Positions 1 to 9,582 of a stretch of 64,000 nt of DNA are shown piece after piece (position 1 is the first letter of the stretch; the number at the start of each line of letters is the position of its first letter). The notes under the pieces were generated by a model. It made no database searches. It worked only from the letters and a program-made list of their open reading frames with translations, and was not told the DNA's origin. This stretch comes from Saprospiraceae bacterium (GTDB lineage Bacteria; Bacteroidota; Bacteroidia; Chitinophagales; Saprospiraceae), in the NCBI GenBank assembly GCA_016719615.1, contig JADJYQ010000001.1, positions 966,501-1,030,500 on the forward strand, read 5' to 3'. The position numbers and the translations under genes were made by a program.

Positions 1-445
1 CAAGACGTATTTCCCGATTAAAATCATTGAGCACTTGAAGTAAATATTGGCTGCCAATACTAGCGCGTTGGCCATTCACAGCATTTACGCTGGCTGATAA
101 TATGGGTTCATTATTTAAAACAACTTCTTTTTCAAAGGATTCTGGAATGGTCAAAGCAATATCAATCAGATCGCATTTCATGAAGGACATAGCTTGATCA
201 TAGTCACTTGCAAAATGTTTAACAATGAAATGATGGTTTGCTTCAATTTTGTGAATCAACTTTGCTGAATAAACAGAATGGTCGTGGTCAATAATGCATA
301 ATCTAATATTTTCGACTTCGTAGTCTGCAGCCAGCGGTAAGAGAATCAACTGAACGACAGGCATCACCAATAGCATCCTTATATTGGCTTTGTCTCGAAA
401 GAATTGTGCAAACTCTTTTTGAATGATACTCCAGATAATTTGCAT
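1..445 (-). CDS. ABC-2 type permease, second subunit (partial)
   Basis: Partial gene read leftwards from an ATG at 445 and cut by the window edge, so only the first 148 codons are visible. The protein begins MQIIWSIIQKEFAQFFRDK, a cytoplasmic stretch typical of YhhJ/YbhR-like ABC-2 permeases. A first membrane helix follows (MLLVMPVVQLILLPLAA), then the start of a large extracytoplasmic domain. It starts 2 bases after the stop of the other permease gene, so the two are translationally coupled and probably form a heterodimeric membrane channel for the exporter encoded upstream. The family call is firm; the substrate cannot be told from sequence. The C-terminal membrane segments lie outside the window. 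Confidence 0.85.
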   Translation of the reverse strand, partial: MQIIWSIIQKEFAQFFRDKANIRMLLVMPVVQLILLPLAADYEVENIRLCIIDHDHSVYSAKLIHKIEANHHFIVKHFASDYDQAMSFMKCDLIDIALTIPESFEKEVVLNNEPILSASVNAVNGQRASIGSQYLLQVLNDFNREIRL

Positions 446-447
446 CG

Positions 448-1569
448 TCAGAGTTTTAATCGTTTATCAAATTTTCGAATACTGACGGTTAGCATGATCA
501 ATGTCATTGCTAAAAGGATGAGGGCCTCCTTCCAAATATCTGCAAATCCAAGTCCTTTAATCATTACAGATTTTACCATATAGAAATACCATTTGGACGG
601 AATCAAATTGGATAAGAATTGCAAAGGCAGCGGCATATTGTCGATCGGAAACATAAATCCACTAAACATCAGTGTGGGTAAGAATAGGCCAACCAGTGTA
701 GCAAACATTGCTGTGGTCTGAGTTTGAGCTATCGAAGAAACAAACATCCCCAGTGAAAGTGCAGTGATAATGAATAATGTACTGACCGCCAACAATAAAA
801 ATAAATTGCCTTTGATCGGGACATTCAATACAAAATAACTCAACAATAGAATCGTGCAAATATTAATAAAAGAAAGAAATAAATATGGTATCGTCTTAGA
901 AACGATCACCAGCACAGGCCTTACCGGAGAAACTAATAATACTTCCATGTTTCCCATTTCTTTTTCTCTGACGATGGCAACAGATGTCATTAATGAACAA
1001 ATGAGCAGAAGTATCATGGCCATAACGCCCGGCACAAAATTGAATGCTGCTTTTAATTGTGGGTTGTAGATCATTCTAACTTCTGTCTGAAAGGAGTATG
1101 GAATTTTATCCGGTTGTAAAAGTTCTTTTTGGTAACTATTGAGGATCGCACTCAGATAAGCCACTAAGGTTGAACCTACATTGGGATCAGAAGCATCTGC
1201 AAGTAATTGGATGTTGCCCTCATGCAAGGCAGTTAGATTTTTTTCAAAGGACCTTGGAAAGATGACCACCATTCTGACATCTCCTTTCTTAAATATAGCT
1301 TCGACCTCATCCCGACTATGGATATTAGCCACCACATCAAAATATTTACTTGCATCAATACGCTGCGTCAGCGCAATGCTTGAGGCATCTCTTGATTCAT
1401 CCAGAATGGCAATTTTAGAATTCTTTACTTCATTGGAGAGCGCAAATCCAAAAATGAGCATTTGAGCAATGGGTAGTCCGAACAAAATGATTAAAGTTTT
1501 CCGGTCCCGGAAAATATGTCTCCATTCTTTAGTGACAAATGCGCTGAAAGTTTTAAGGGTCGTTCTCAT
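448..1569 (-). CDS. ABC-2 type permease, first subunit
   Basis: Membrane subunit of an ABC exporter of the YbhS/YhhJ kind (373 aa). It has one N-terminal helix after the motif KEWRHIFRDRKTL, an extracytoplasmic domain of about 150 residues, then five hydrophobic segments from about residue 190 to the end, with the family motif VREKEMGNMEVLLVSPV near residue 200. The reading frame is open further upstream to 1632, but that would overlap the ATPase gene by about 50 bases. The ATG at 1569, 10 bases after the ATPase stop, gives the normal N-terminus. Part of a six-gene efflux operon with the TolC-like, HlyD-like and ATPase genes. Substrate unknown; homologous systems export drugs, dyes or lipophilic solutes. 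Confidence 0.9.
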   Translation of the reverse strand: MRTTLKTFSAFVTKEWRHIFRDRKTLIILFGLPIAQMLIFGFALSNEVKNSKIAILDESRDASSIALTQRIDASKYFDVVANIHSRDEVEAIFKKGDVRMVVIFPRSFEKNLTALHEGNIQLLADASDPNVGSTLVAYLSAILNSYQKELLQPDKIPYSFQTEVRMIYNPQLKAAFNFVPGVMAMILLLICSLMTSVAIVREKEMGNMEVLLVSPVRPVLVIVSKTIPYLFLSFINICTILLLSYFVLNVPIKGNLFLLLAVSTLFIITALSLGMFVSSIAQTQTTAMFATLVGLFLPTLMFSGFMFPIDNMPLPLQFLSNLIPSKWYFYMVKSVMIKGLGFADIWKEALILLAMTLIMLTVSIRKFDKRLKL

Positions 1570-1579
1570 GCTGGCATCA

Positions 1580-2308
1580 TTATTTTGTTTGAACCAATTT
1601 GAGAAAAACACTTTCCATATTAGGGCTGGCATATTCTTGTTTCAAGGCCTCAGGACTTCCGAGTGCAACAATTTTTCCGTCAACCATGATCGATACCCTT
1701 GAGCAATATTCAGCTTCATCGAGATAATGCGTCGTTACAAACAAAGTATGTCCCTGTGCAGCATAGGCCAGGATGAGTTCCCAAAATTCTCGCCGGGTAA
1801 TCGGATCTACACCGCCTGTAGGTTCATCTAAAAATACCAATTTGGGTTGATGAAAAATAGAAACAGAAAAAGCCAATTTCTGTTTCCAACCAAGGGGCAA
1901 AGATTTGACTAGCTGGTTTTTATAATTTTCCAGGTTTAGAAAATTTAATACATCAGCTGATCTTTTTTGGATTTCACTTTTAGACATGCTATAAATTCCA
2001 CCATAAAACCGCATATTCTCCAGGATCGTGAGATCTTCGTACAAAGAAAACCGCTGACTCATGTAACCAATAGATCTTTTGATCGATTCACTTTCTTTGT
2101 ATACATTAAAATTTAAAACACTTGCAGAACCACTTGTAGGTTGGATCAATCCAGCCAACATTTTAATTGCAGTTGTTTTGCCGGCACCGTTAGCTCCAAG
2201 AAATCCAAATATTTCACCTTTGTGAACACTAAAGCTGATTTGATCAACGGCTGTAAAGTTTCCAAATGTTTTTGTAAGTGCCTCGGTATGTATAATGCTG
2301 GAGTTCAT
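1580..2308 (-). CDS. ABC transporter ATP-binding protein (second NBD)
   Basis: Nucleotide-binding subunit (242 aa) of the efflux pump. Walker A is GANGAGKTT near residue 40, Walker B is LVFLDEP, and the switch histidine is present in TTHYLDEAE. The signature motif is LPLGW rather than LSGGQ; as I recall, this variant is normal for the second NBD of YbhF/RbbA-type exporters. The ATG at 2308 overlaps the TGA of the preceding ATPase gene (ATGA), which fixes the start and argues for coupled synthesis of the two ATPases in a fixed ratio. In E. coli YbhF the two NBDs are fused in one chain; here they are separate genes. Confidence 0.93.
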   Translation of the reverse strand: MNSSIIHTEALTKTFGNFTAVDQISFSVHKGEIFGFLGANGAGKTTAIKMLAGLIQPTSGSASVLNFNVYKESESIKRSIGYMSQRFSLYEDLTILENMRFYGGIYSMSKSEIQKRSADVLNFLNLENYKNQLVKSLPLGWKQKLAFSVSIFHQPKLVFLDEPTGGVDPITRREFWELILAYAAQGHTLFVTTHYLDEAEYCSRVSIMVDGKIVALGSPEALKQEYASPNMESVFLKLVQTK

Positions 2309-3228
2309 TTTGTCGTTTGCATATAATACATGAAGCAATCTTCTATATTGGGAGAAATGGGTTTTATCTGAATGTTTTGATGTCCCATTTGTTCAAGTAT
2401 TTTCATGGTATCAGGAATGGAAGCTTGATCCTCAAAAACGACATGATATGAATTGCCAAAAGCGAAACAACTGAAGATGCCCTGCAATGATTTCAGATCG
2501 ACGAGTAATTGATACATCCGATCAGATTTTAATTCGTAAAGAGATTTTGGATAGGATTGTATAATGCCTGCAGGTGATTGGATTTGCAATATTTTTCCAT
2601 TTTGAATCAAGGCTACGCGATCACATAAAGAAGCTTCATCCATATAAGGCGTAGATACAAAAATAGTCATGCCATGTAGTTGAAGTGCCTTGAGCATTTC
2701 CCAGAATTCTTTTCGCGAAACAGCATCCACTCCGGTTGTTGGTTCATCCAGAAATAATACGCTGGGTTTGTGGATCAATGCACAACTCAATGCAAGTTTT
2801 TGCTTCATTCCACCTGAAAGTTGTCCTGCTTTTCTTGTTTGGAAGGGCTCGAGGTACTTATAAACTTCTTTAATTAGCGTGTAATTGGATTGAATATCTG
2901 TATTAAAAACAGAAGCAAAAAACTGAAGATTTTCAGCCACCGTAAGATCCTGGTATAATGAGAAACGGCCGGGCATATATCCAACAATTTTTCTGATTTT
3001 ATCTAAATCTTTGATGACATCCAGGTTTTCTACAGACGCGTTGCCCTCATCTGCCAGGATCAAAGTGACGAGGATGCGAATCAAACTCGTTTTGCCTGCG
3101 CCATCCGGACCAATCAAACCGAAGAGCTCTCCTTTATCGACGTTTAGCTGAATATTTTCTAATGCTGTAAGCTTCTGCTTTTTTTGCAGATAAGTTTTTG
3201 AAATTCCATTTACGGAAATACTATGCAT
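2305..3228 (-). CDS. ABC transporter ATP-binding protein (first NBD)
   Basis: Nucleotide-binding subunit (307 aa), the partner of the ATPase encoded just downstream. Walker A is GPDGAGKTS near residue 40, the signature is a regular LSGGMKQKLAL, and Walker B is VLFLDEP. The switch region reads STPYMDEA, so the usual catalytic histidine is a proline. With the LPLGW signature of the other ATPase this suggests an asymmetric heterodimer with one weak and one full ATP site; that is an inference. A C-terminal extension of about 80 residues follows the NBD. It starts 4 bases after the HlyD gene stop. Confidence 0.92.
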   Translation of the reverse strand: MHSISVNGISKTYLQKKQKLTALENIQLNVDKGELFGLIGPDGAGKTSLIRILVTLILADEGNASVENLDVIKDLDKIRKIVGYMPGRFSLYQDLTVAENLQFFASVFNTDIQSNYTLIKEVYKYLEPFQTRKAGQLSGGMKQKLALSCALIHKPSVLFLDEPTTGVDAVSRKEFWEMLKALQLHGMTIFVSTPYMDEASLCDRVALIQNGKILQIQSPAGIIQSYPKSLYELKSDRMYQLLVDLKSLQGIFSCFAFGNSYHVVFEDQASIPDTMKILEQMGHQNIQIKPISPNIEDCFMYYMQTTK

Positions 3229-3232
3229 GAGC

Positions 3233-4249
3233 TTAGTTGAATTTTACCTCACCGTACATTCCTAATTTGAGGTAACCATCATTTTCAATTTTAATTTTGG
3301 TTGCATATACCAAATGTGCCCGCTCATCTGCCGTCTGGATGGTTTTAGGAGTAAACTCAGATTTATCGGAGATCCAAATTATTTTACCCGTATATTCTCT
3401 TTGACTTTCTCCATATCGAACAGTTATTTTAACGTCCTGGCGGAGCTGTACCTTGAGCAACTGGCTTCCATCAATATAAGATCGCAGATAGACCGTATTC
3501 AAGTCTGCTATTTTGTAAAGCGGCTTACCTGTATTTACCCATTCTCCTGCATGTACATAATTGCTCAGTACGGTACCGGTGGTGGGATTTTGGATGTTGG
3601 CTTTTTGTAAAAGATCATCTGCTGCTTCTTTTCGCTTTTTGAATACTTCCTGTTCACTTAAAATTCCTCTGTTTTGATTTTTAACCAATTCTCTTTGAGA
3701 TTGAATTTGCCTTTCCGTGAGTGCAATTTGGCTTTGGGCTATGTCGAACTGTTTTTTTGAAAGAATTACTTCATGATTGACATCATCCAACTGCTTACTG
3801 GTAGCTGCATTCGTTGCATGTAGTTTTTGAACTCTGGTTTGCTCATATAATGCGATATTCCATTTTCGTTTTGCCAATTCCAGCTGCTGTCTTTGAACCT
3901 CTGCCTGTGCTTCGAGAATTTTGATTTGAGGTTCTGGCGATGCGGTTTTACTTAATACTGCATTAATGGATTCAACAAATTGTTCACTTTGCAATTTATA
4001 CTGAGAAGGATCAATTTTTCCGATTATTGAATCTTTACTGATTTGTGCACCTTCTTCAATGGAATATTCGAGGAGTTTGCCGTTTACTTCTGCAGATACT
4101 ACAATTTCATCAGCTTCAATGATCCCCGTAGCATCATAATCATGATGATTGGATTGGCATCCGAAAAGTACGAATGCGTATACTACTGCTGAAATGTAAA
4201 ATCTAGAGACCATTTTATTCATATCGAATGTAGATATATTATTGTCCAT
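3233..4249 (-). CDS. HlyD/EmrA-type periplasmic adaptor lipoprotein
   Basis: Membrane fusion protein (338 aa) that links the inner-membrane ABC pump to the TolC-like channel. The N-terminus carries a hydrophobic segment ending in FVLFGC, a lipobox-like site around residue 31, so the protein is probably a lipoprotein. Then come a first biotinyl-lipoyl half (DEIVVSAEVNGKLLEYSIEEG), a long alpha-helical hairpin rich in Gln, Glu and Lys from about residue 90 to 210, the second lipoyl half (NPTTGTVLSNYVHAGEWV) and a beta-barrel. The start at 4249 overlaps the end of the TolC gene by 11 bases; an ATG at 4222 is also possible and would leave the signal intact. Confidence 0.9.
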   Translation of the reverse strand: MDNNISTFDMNKMVSRFYISAVVYAFVLFGCQSNHHDYDATGIIEADEIVVSAEVNGKLLEYSIEEGAQISKDSIIGKIDPSQYKLQSEQFVESINAVLSKTASPEPQIKILEAQAEVQRQQLELAKRKWNIALYEQTRVQKLHATNAATSKQLDDVNHEVILSKKQFDIAQSQIALTERQIQSQRELVKNQNRGILSEQEVFKKRKEAADDLLQKANIQNPTTGTVLSNYVHAGEWVNTGKPLYKIADLNTVYLRSYIDGSQLLKVQLRQDVKITVRYGESQREYTGKIIWISDKSEFTPKTIQTADERAHLVYATKIKIENDGYLKLGMYGEVKFN

Positions 4250-5501
4250 AATAATAGTTCAGCGTAAAATGAGCTTGTATGTTTTGAATTTTATGAAGAA
4301 TGGCATTTACTTTTGCTTTTTCTTCTGCATTTAATTCTCGGATATAATCCGCACTTGTAATGGTGCCTTCGTCTAATTGCGATCGCGTTATTTCTTTAAT
4401 ATTTGTTCTGTATTTTAAAATCAATGCATCTGATTCCATTAATTTTTGCAGGCGTTCAATTTCTAACAGTTGTTCGTTGATCACTTGTTGATTGTTAATA
4501 TGGAACAAATCTTTTTGCAGAGCTGCCATACTTTTTCCCAATCGAAACAATTCTTTGTCATTGCGAAAAGAATACATCGGAGATAGATTCCAACTCAAAC
4601 GGAGACCTGCGATGTAATAGGAATCAAAACCTTTTTTTAAAAAATTAAGTGCCGGATTGGAATAACCTGCTTGTCCAAATAATAAAATTTTAGGAATGCC
4701 CTGACTTTGTTTGAGTTTCCATTGTGCTTCTGCATGATTAGAATACATGTCACTCCAAAGTAATTCTTTTCTGTTGACTTGATTTTTGAGGATAGGTAAT
4801 TCCGGAAGCAGGAGTTGGTCTTTGTCACCAATTGTTCTTCCTGTCATCAATGAAAGTGATTGCCTGATATGTTTTAATTTGTATACAATTTCATCTGTTC
4901 GTTGTTGGGTAGATAATTTTTCAGCTAGTAGAGATTGCAGTGCAGACTCCAGCAGCACACCGGCATCAACAGCAGCCTGCAATTTTAATATTTGTTCGTC
5001 GAGATCAGAAATTAGATATGAATTAATCTTTTGTTGTTCATTTAAGATAAGCGCACTAAAAAACAAAACGAGCACGCGACCCTCAGCTTTATACAGCTCA
5101 ATATCATTTTTTACATACTCCATCTGCGATTGCCAACGCAAAGCATTTTTTTGCCTGCTTATTGAAAATCCATCAAAAATTAGCTGTTGAAGATCTGCGT
5201 AAAATTTGTATTGGTCTTTACTCAATGGATCGGGCAACAGAATATTAGGAATGTCAATTTCTATCGCTGTGACATCCGATTGATAAGTAGCCTGTCCGAT
5301 TATATTCAACTGAGGAAACCAGGATTTTGAAACAGACGATAACTGCAGTGCTTCTGTTTGTTTTTGCAGCTGAAGTTGGGCGAAAATGGGGTAGTGACTT
5401 CTAAACCAGTGTAAGCAAGAATCCAGTGTGATTTCTTGAACTTGAGTTGATGCGGGAAAATATTGAAACGCAATTAGTATCGCAAGAAAATAGGATTTCA
5501 C
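4239..5501 (-). CDS. TolC-family outer membrane efflux protein
   Basis: Outer membrane channel subunit (420 aa) and first gene of the six-gene efflux operon. It starts with GTG at 5501, chosen because a good signal peptide follows at once (MKSYFLAILIAFQYF, cleavage near ASTQ). The rest shows the pattern of two OEP repeats: long amphipathic helices rich in Gln, Leu and Lys, alternating with short strands such as NIIGQATYQSD and LRLSWNLSP. Length and layout fit the family. Within the operon it should pair with the adaptor and ABC pump below it to span the envelope. Confidence 0.88.
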   Translation of the reverse strand: MKSYFLAILIAFQYFPASTQVQEITLDSCLHWFRSHYPIFAQLQLQKQTEALQLSSVSKSWFPQLNIIGQATYQSDVTAIEIDIPNILLPDPLSKDQYKFYADLQQLIFDGFSISRQKNALRWQSQMEYVKNDIELYKAEGRVLVLFFSALILNEQQKINSYLISDLDEQILKLQAAVDAGVLLESALQSLLAEKLSTQQRTDEIVYKLKHIRQSLSLMTGRTIGDKDQLLLPELPILKNQVNRKELLWSDMYSNHAEAQWKLKQSQGIPKILLFGQAGYSNPALNFLKKGFDSYYIAGLRLSWNLSPMYSFRNDKELFRLGKSMAALQKDLFHINNQQVINEQLLEIERLQKLMESDALILKYRTNIKEITRSQLDEGTITSADYIRELNAEEKAKVNAILHKIQNIQAHFTLNYYYGQ

Positions 5502-5558
5502 AAACTTAGATTTAAAAGACTAAAAGTGATCTCTCAGGCTTGAGATTGGGTTCACTTG

Positions 5559-5566
5559 CAAATGTA
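5559..5566 (-). promoter_or_regulatory. Candidate -7 box of the efflux operon promoter
   Basis: On the minus strand these bases read TACATTTG, matching the Bacteroidota -7 consensus TAnnTTTG, 58 bases upstream of the GTG start of the TolC-like gene. No well-spaced TTTG -33 element is clear, so the call rests on the -7 box and its position in the only gap upstream of the operon. Confidence 0.35.
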
Positions 5567-5585
5567 AGCAAATAGGGGGAAATCC

Positions 5586-5640
5586 GGGCTTCATCCCCGG
5601 CCCTTCTCCTCGCTAGTGGAGAAGGGTTGGGGATGAGGTG
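5586..5640. repeat. REP-like palindromic repeat, single unit
   Basis: Imperfect palindrome of about 55 bases. The inner arms are CTTCTCC and GGAGAAG, and the outer arms are the motif CATCCCCGGCC and its degenerate complement. It belongs to the same family as the elements at 21266-21396, 22040-22170 and 25807-25850 (shared core CTCACCCCCGGCC or its complement). Its edge touches the stop codon of the oxidoreductase gene at 5641. It could act as a terminator or mRNA 3'-end stabiliser for that gene; this is inference. Confidence 0.75.
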
Positions 5641-6804
5641 CTACACTAACTCCTTATAATTCTTCGGATGATAAATAGACTGTATAAAACTACCATGCAA
5701 AAAGGCCTTGGTATCTATTTGTGATTGTAAAATTGGACCCTTATATTTATTACTCAGGAGCATACGTGCTGCTTCGAGCATGGGAGCGGCGGTCGCTGTT
5801 TGTATAGCTTTGAGTTTGTGACTGCCAACAAAACTGGGTTCAATTTTGAGGCTGCGTTCTTTGATGCGCAATATTCCAGAGCGGTCTTTACCCTTGACAG
5901 AAACATATAAGACGATCATATCATCTTCTGAAAAAGGTATTTGATCGGTCATTTTTTTGAGCAGTTGATTTTCTTTGGCGACCCCCTCCTGGATATCATG
6001 AAGTTGGTTGCGTACCCAATTGAAATGGCCCGGATAGCGAATGGTTTTATAATCGAGAGATTTTACTTTACCCAAAAAATAATCCGGCAAATCTGCGGCG
6101 CCACCACTGGTAAAATCATCTTCAAATTTAATACCATCGATGACGAGCGTGCTGGTTTCAGATAGTGACGGGCAGGTCGTTTTGATTCCATTGCGGATGA
6201 CGATTGCATCTTTAACATATTCAGTTGCTACTCCGATGGGGCTCCACGTAAAGCCATAATAGTGTGGCCCCGTGGTCATTTTGGGCAAAGCACCTACTTT
6301 CATAGCGATATTTTCGACCTCCGAATCGCCATATTCCTGAACGAACTCTTTATATAAGTGGTTCGCCAAAACATCTACATATCCCGGAGCTAGACCAGAT
6401 TGTAGGATGAAACCGGTATTGGCATCTTTTGCAATTTCAAGGATTTCATTGGTTTCAGACACGTATTCAGTGAGGTTTACGTAATGCAGATCGTATTTTC
6501 TGGCCATTCTCGCCATTCTCGGAGCCTCAGAACCCGGAAGACAATCAAGAAGGATGTCTCCGGACCTCAATATATAATCCATATGTTCCGAAATTTCTGC
6601 CGGCTCAATTTTGAAATTTTCGATTTGGATGAGACTCGATGCACCCTTTTGAATCCATTCTGATGCTTCTTCGGCGACTGTAGGGTAGAGATCGCCCATG
6701 AAAATTTCGCAATCGAAGTCTGGTTGTTCAGCTAAAATGAGTCCCGCGGCTCTTCCAATTCCACCGGCACCGGCTATAATGACCTTATGTTTTACGTATT
6801 CCAT
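5641..6804 (-). CDS. Saccharopine dehydrogenase-like NAD(P)-binding oxidoreductase
   Basis: Protein of 387 aa with a clean N-terminal Rossmann fold (VIIAGAGGIGRAAG, residues 8-21) and the saccharopine-dehydrogenase C-terminal domain layout (catalytic-domain segment GLAPGYVDVLANHL near residue 130). Related enzymes act on saccharopine, carboxynorspermidine or homospermidine, so lysine or polyamine metabolism is likely, but the exact substrate is not readable. It stands alone: divergent from ftsK and separated from the efflux operon by a REP-like repeat that abuts its TAG stop. A -7 box (TAACTTTG) lies 20 bases upstream of the ATG. Confidence 0.85.
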   Translation of the reverse strand: MEYVKHKVIIAGAGGIGRAAGLILAEQPDFDCEIFMGDLYPTVAEEASEWIQKGASSLIQIENFKIEPAEISEHMDYILRSGDILLDCLPGSEAPRMARMARKYDLHYVNLTEYVSETNEILEIAKDANTGFILQSGLAPGYVDVLANHLYKEFVQEYGDSEVENIAMKVGALPKMTTGPHYYGFTWSPIGVATEYVKDAIVIRNGIKTTCPSLSETSTLVIDGIKFEDDFTSGGAADLPDYFLGKVKSLDYKTIRYPGHFNWVRNQLHDIQEGVAKENQLLKKMTDQIPFSEDDMIVLYVSVKGKDRSGILRIKERSLKIEPSFVGSHKLKAIQTATAAPMLEAARMLLSNKYKGPILQSQIDTKAFLHGSFIQSIYHPKNYKELV

Positions 6805-6823
6805 TCAAAAAAATATTGAAATG

Positions 6824-6831
6824 CAAAGTTA
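6824..6831 (-). promoter_or_regulatory. Candidate -7 box for the oxidoreductase gene
   Basis: Minus-strand sequence TAACTTTG fits the Bacteroidota -7 consensus TAnnTTTG exactly, 20 bases upstream of the ATG at 6804. A TTTG sits 13 bases further upstream, closer than the usual spacing for a -33 box. The rest of the gap to ftsK (6832-7062) is very AT-rich and holds no gene. Confidence 0.45.
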
Positions 6832-7062
6832 TTGCTTAGAAATTCAAAAGCTCATAACAGGGAATATTTAACATATGAATAAGATTGATATATAAACGTG
6901 TTATAGATATAATAAATTTAATATATGTTTTTGATTATCATATTATGATTTTTAATAATATTTAAAATGAAGATATTCTGATAAAAATAAATAATAGTTT
7001 TGAATAATATGTGAAATGATTATACATTAGCGTCATAATTAATACATAATCTACTATTGATC

Positions 7063-9510
7063 ATGGCGCGGTCAAAACGGAATAAACTTTCCGCCTGGCA
7101 ACTATTTTATGCCCGGCTGATGGATGAAAGAGTCTCAAAAATTATAGCAGTTTTATGCTTTATGCTGGGCATTTTCCTCCTCCTCTCTTCAATTTCTTAC
7201 TTCTTTTCATGGAAGGCAGATCAGGATAAAGTACTGAGTTACTCCTGGCATATCTTGTTTAAACCCAATGTGGCCATTGAAAACTGGATGGGGAAGTTAG
7301 GAGCACTTAGTTCTCACCTCTTTATCTATTATGGATTTGGCGTCTCTGCCATCTTAATAATACCCATTGCCATTTATTTGGGCTTTTGCTTTCTGCATCG
7401 CCAGGGTTGGCTGTCCTTTTTGCGATTTATGACGCATTCTGTGATCATCATGTCCTTATTATCGATGATCTTCTATTATATATTTCAGACATTTGAATTC
7501 CCATTTGGAGGCGCTTTTGGTTCTCGCTATTGCGAGTGGATGGAGGGTTTTATGGGTCCGATAGGTGCCGGACTGTGTTTAATTTTCGGATTGCTCGCAT
7601 TATTGGTTTGGTATTACAATCCATCCTTACAAACTTTTCAGGCAGAGGCTGTCGGCCACACGGCTGTTACCAGTTTTTGGAATGCGGAATGGTTTAGGTT
7701 TAGACATGAATTTAAATCTGAAGGGCAATCCTCACCGGAAGCTTTTCTCAAAACAACGAATACTCCAACTGCACAGGAAGATCCTGTTACTGTTGACTGG
7801 AGCGATTACCCGGATGCAGATGTGCTCCTGGCATCACTGGCTCCGGAAGCCTTAAAACCAAATTCCAATTGTAGCTTAGAAATAGAAACTCCAAAAATCG
7901 AAACCGACACTATTTTTAAAGAGATGGAACTCAACGAACCACAGTTTTCCGGAGCAGCCGTTGCCGATGAGGACGACGGCTGGGAAACTGGGGATGGCAA
8001 ACCTTATGATCCCAAAGCCAGTCTTTCCAGTTACAAACCACCTTCTTTGGATTTACTCCATGATTATGCAGATCAGAAATTTGAAATAGATCGCGATGAA
8101 TTGGAATCAAATAAGAATCTCATCATTGCTACACTCATGCATTACAAAATTGAGATTCAAAAAATTAAAGCAACCATCGGTCCCACAGTCACCTTATACG
8201 AAATTGTTCCGGCACCGGGTGTCCGTATTTCGCGCATCAAAAGTTTGGAAGATGATATCGCTTTGAGTTTATCAGCACAAGGCATCCGTATCATAGCACC
8301 TATACCCGGACGTGGTACTATTGGAATAGAAGTAGCCAATAAAAACAGGCAAACCGTTGCTTTAAAGGAATTGATGAAGACTGAAAAATTCAACGATCCT
8401 AAAATTGAATTGCCCATTGCGCTTGGAAAAAATATTTCAAATGAGGTTATCGTTTCCGATTTAACTAAAATGCCTCACTTGCTCATCGCCGGGGCGACTG
8501 GACAGGGAAAATCAGTAGGGATCAATGCCATTCTCCTATCCTTATTATACAGGAAACATCCTTCTGAAGTAAAACTGGTTTTAATCGATCCTAAAAAAGT
8601 CGAGTTACCGATTTATGCTGAAATTTATAAACACTTTCTGGCCCAATTGCCGAATTCAGATGAAGCGATCATCACAGATACTTCCAAAGTAATTTATACC
8701 CTGAATTCTCTTTGCATCGAAATGGATCAGCGGTATGAATTGTTAAAACTCGCCAGAGTTCGAAATATTCTGGAATACAATGACAAATTCAAAAAACGCA
8801 AACTCAATCCTGAAAAAGGACATAAGTTTTTACCCTATATCGTATTAGTCATCGATGAATTTGCAGATCTGATTATGACAGCGGGTAAAGAAGTGGAATT
8901 GCCCTTGGGAAGACTTGCACAGTTGGCCAGAGCCGTCGGAATGCATTTAATCATTGCAACGCAAAGACCTTCTGTCAAAATTATTACAGGTTTGATAAAA
9001 GCCAATTTCCCGGGACGTATTGCTTTCAAAGTTTCTTCAAATATAGATTCGCGTACCATCCTCGATTGTGGCGGTGCCGAACGACTGATCGGTCGCGGAG
9101 ATATGCTGTTCAATCTGGGATCCGACATCATCCGTTTGCAATGTGCATATGTAGATACCGTGGAAGTTGAAAAAGTAATGCGACACATAGCAAGTCAACA
9201 AAGTTTCGGCACACCTTATTTGTTGCCGGAATTCAAAGGCGATGACAGCGGTACAAATGGCAACGGAGTCGATATCAGTGATCTTGACGAAATGTTATTT
9301 GAAGCTGCAAGACTGGTCGTCCAAGCGCAACATGGCAGTACCAGTATGATCCAACGCAGATTAAAATTAGGATACAATCGGGCCGGCCGCATCATGGACC
9401 AATTAGAACAGTTGGGGATTGTTGGCGCCGGTGAAGGAAGCAAGCCGCGCGAGGTCTTTGTTTTTACCGAAGTCGAACTCGAAAACATGCTCTCAAAATT
9501 GAGACGATAA
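7063..9510 (+). CDS. ftsK: DNA translocase FtsK
   Basis: Chromosome-segregation motor of the division septum (815 aa). The N-terminus has four membrane helices (residues about 25-190), followed by an acidic linker to about residue 330. Then come the FtsK alpha domain, the RecA-like motor with Walker A GATGQGKS near residue 476 and Walker B VLVIDEFADL near residue 598, and a C-terminal gamma winged helix (IQRRLKLGYNRAGRIMDQLE) that reads KOPS-like polar sequences. The ATG at 7063 is preferred to an in-frame TTG two codons earlier. It acts with XerC/D at dif during chromosome dimer resolution. It is monocistronic and ends in a strong terminator at 9583. The linker is shorter than in E. coli, as usual in Bacteroidota. 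Confidence 0.97.
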   Translation: MARSKRNKLSAWQLFYARLMDERVSKIIAVLCFMLGIFLLLSSISYFFSWKADQDKVLSYSWHILFKPNVAIENWMGKLGALSSHLFIYYGFGVSAILIIPIAIYLGFCFLHRQGWLSFLRFMTHSVIIMSLLSMIFYYIFQTFEFPFGGAFGSRYCEWMEGFMGPIGAGLCLIFGLLALLVWYYNPSLQTFQAEAVGHTAVTSFWNAEWFRFRHEFKSEGQSSPEAFLKTTNTPTAQEDPVTVDWSDYPDADVLLASLAPEALKPNSNCSLEIETPKIETDTIFKEMELNEPQFSGAAVADEDDGWETGDGKPYDPKASLSSYKPPSLDLLHDYADQKFEIDRDELESNKNLIIATLMHYKIEIQKIKATIGPTVTLYEIVPAPGVRISRIKSLEDDIALSLSAQGIRIIAPIPGRGTIGIEVANKNRQTVALKELMKTEKFNDPKIELPIALGKNISNEVIVSDLTKMPHLLIAGATGQGKSVGINAILLSLLYRKHPSEVKLVLIDPKKVELPIYAEIYKHFLAQLPNSDEAIITDTSKVIYTLNSLCIEMDQRYELLKLARVRNILEYNDKFKKRKLNPEKGHKFLPYIVLVIDEFADLIMTAGKEVELPLGRLAQLARAVGMHLIIATQRPSVKIITGLIKANFPGRIAFKVSSNIDSRTILDCGGAERLIGRGDMLFNLGSDIIRLQCAYVDTVEVEKVMRHIASQQSFGTPYLLPEFKGDDSGTNGNGVDISDLDEMLFEAARLVVQAQHGSTSMIQRRLKLGYNRAGRIMDQLEQLGIVGAGEGSKPREVFVFTEVELENMLSKLRR

Positions 9511-9582
9511 CATTAAAATTTGAACCTACCATATTAACATTCTTATTTTGATTTCAACCAACTGAGAATGATAGTAGATTAT

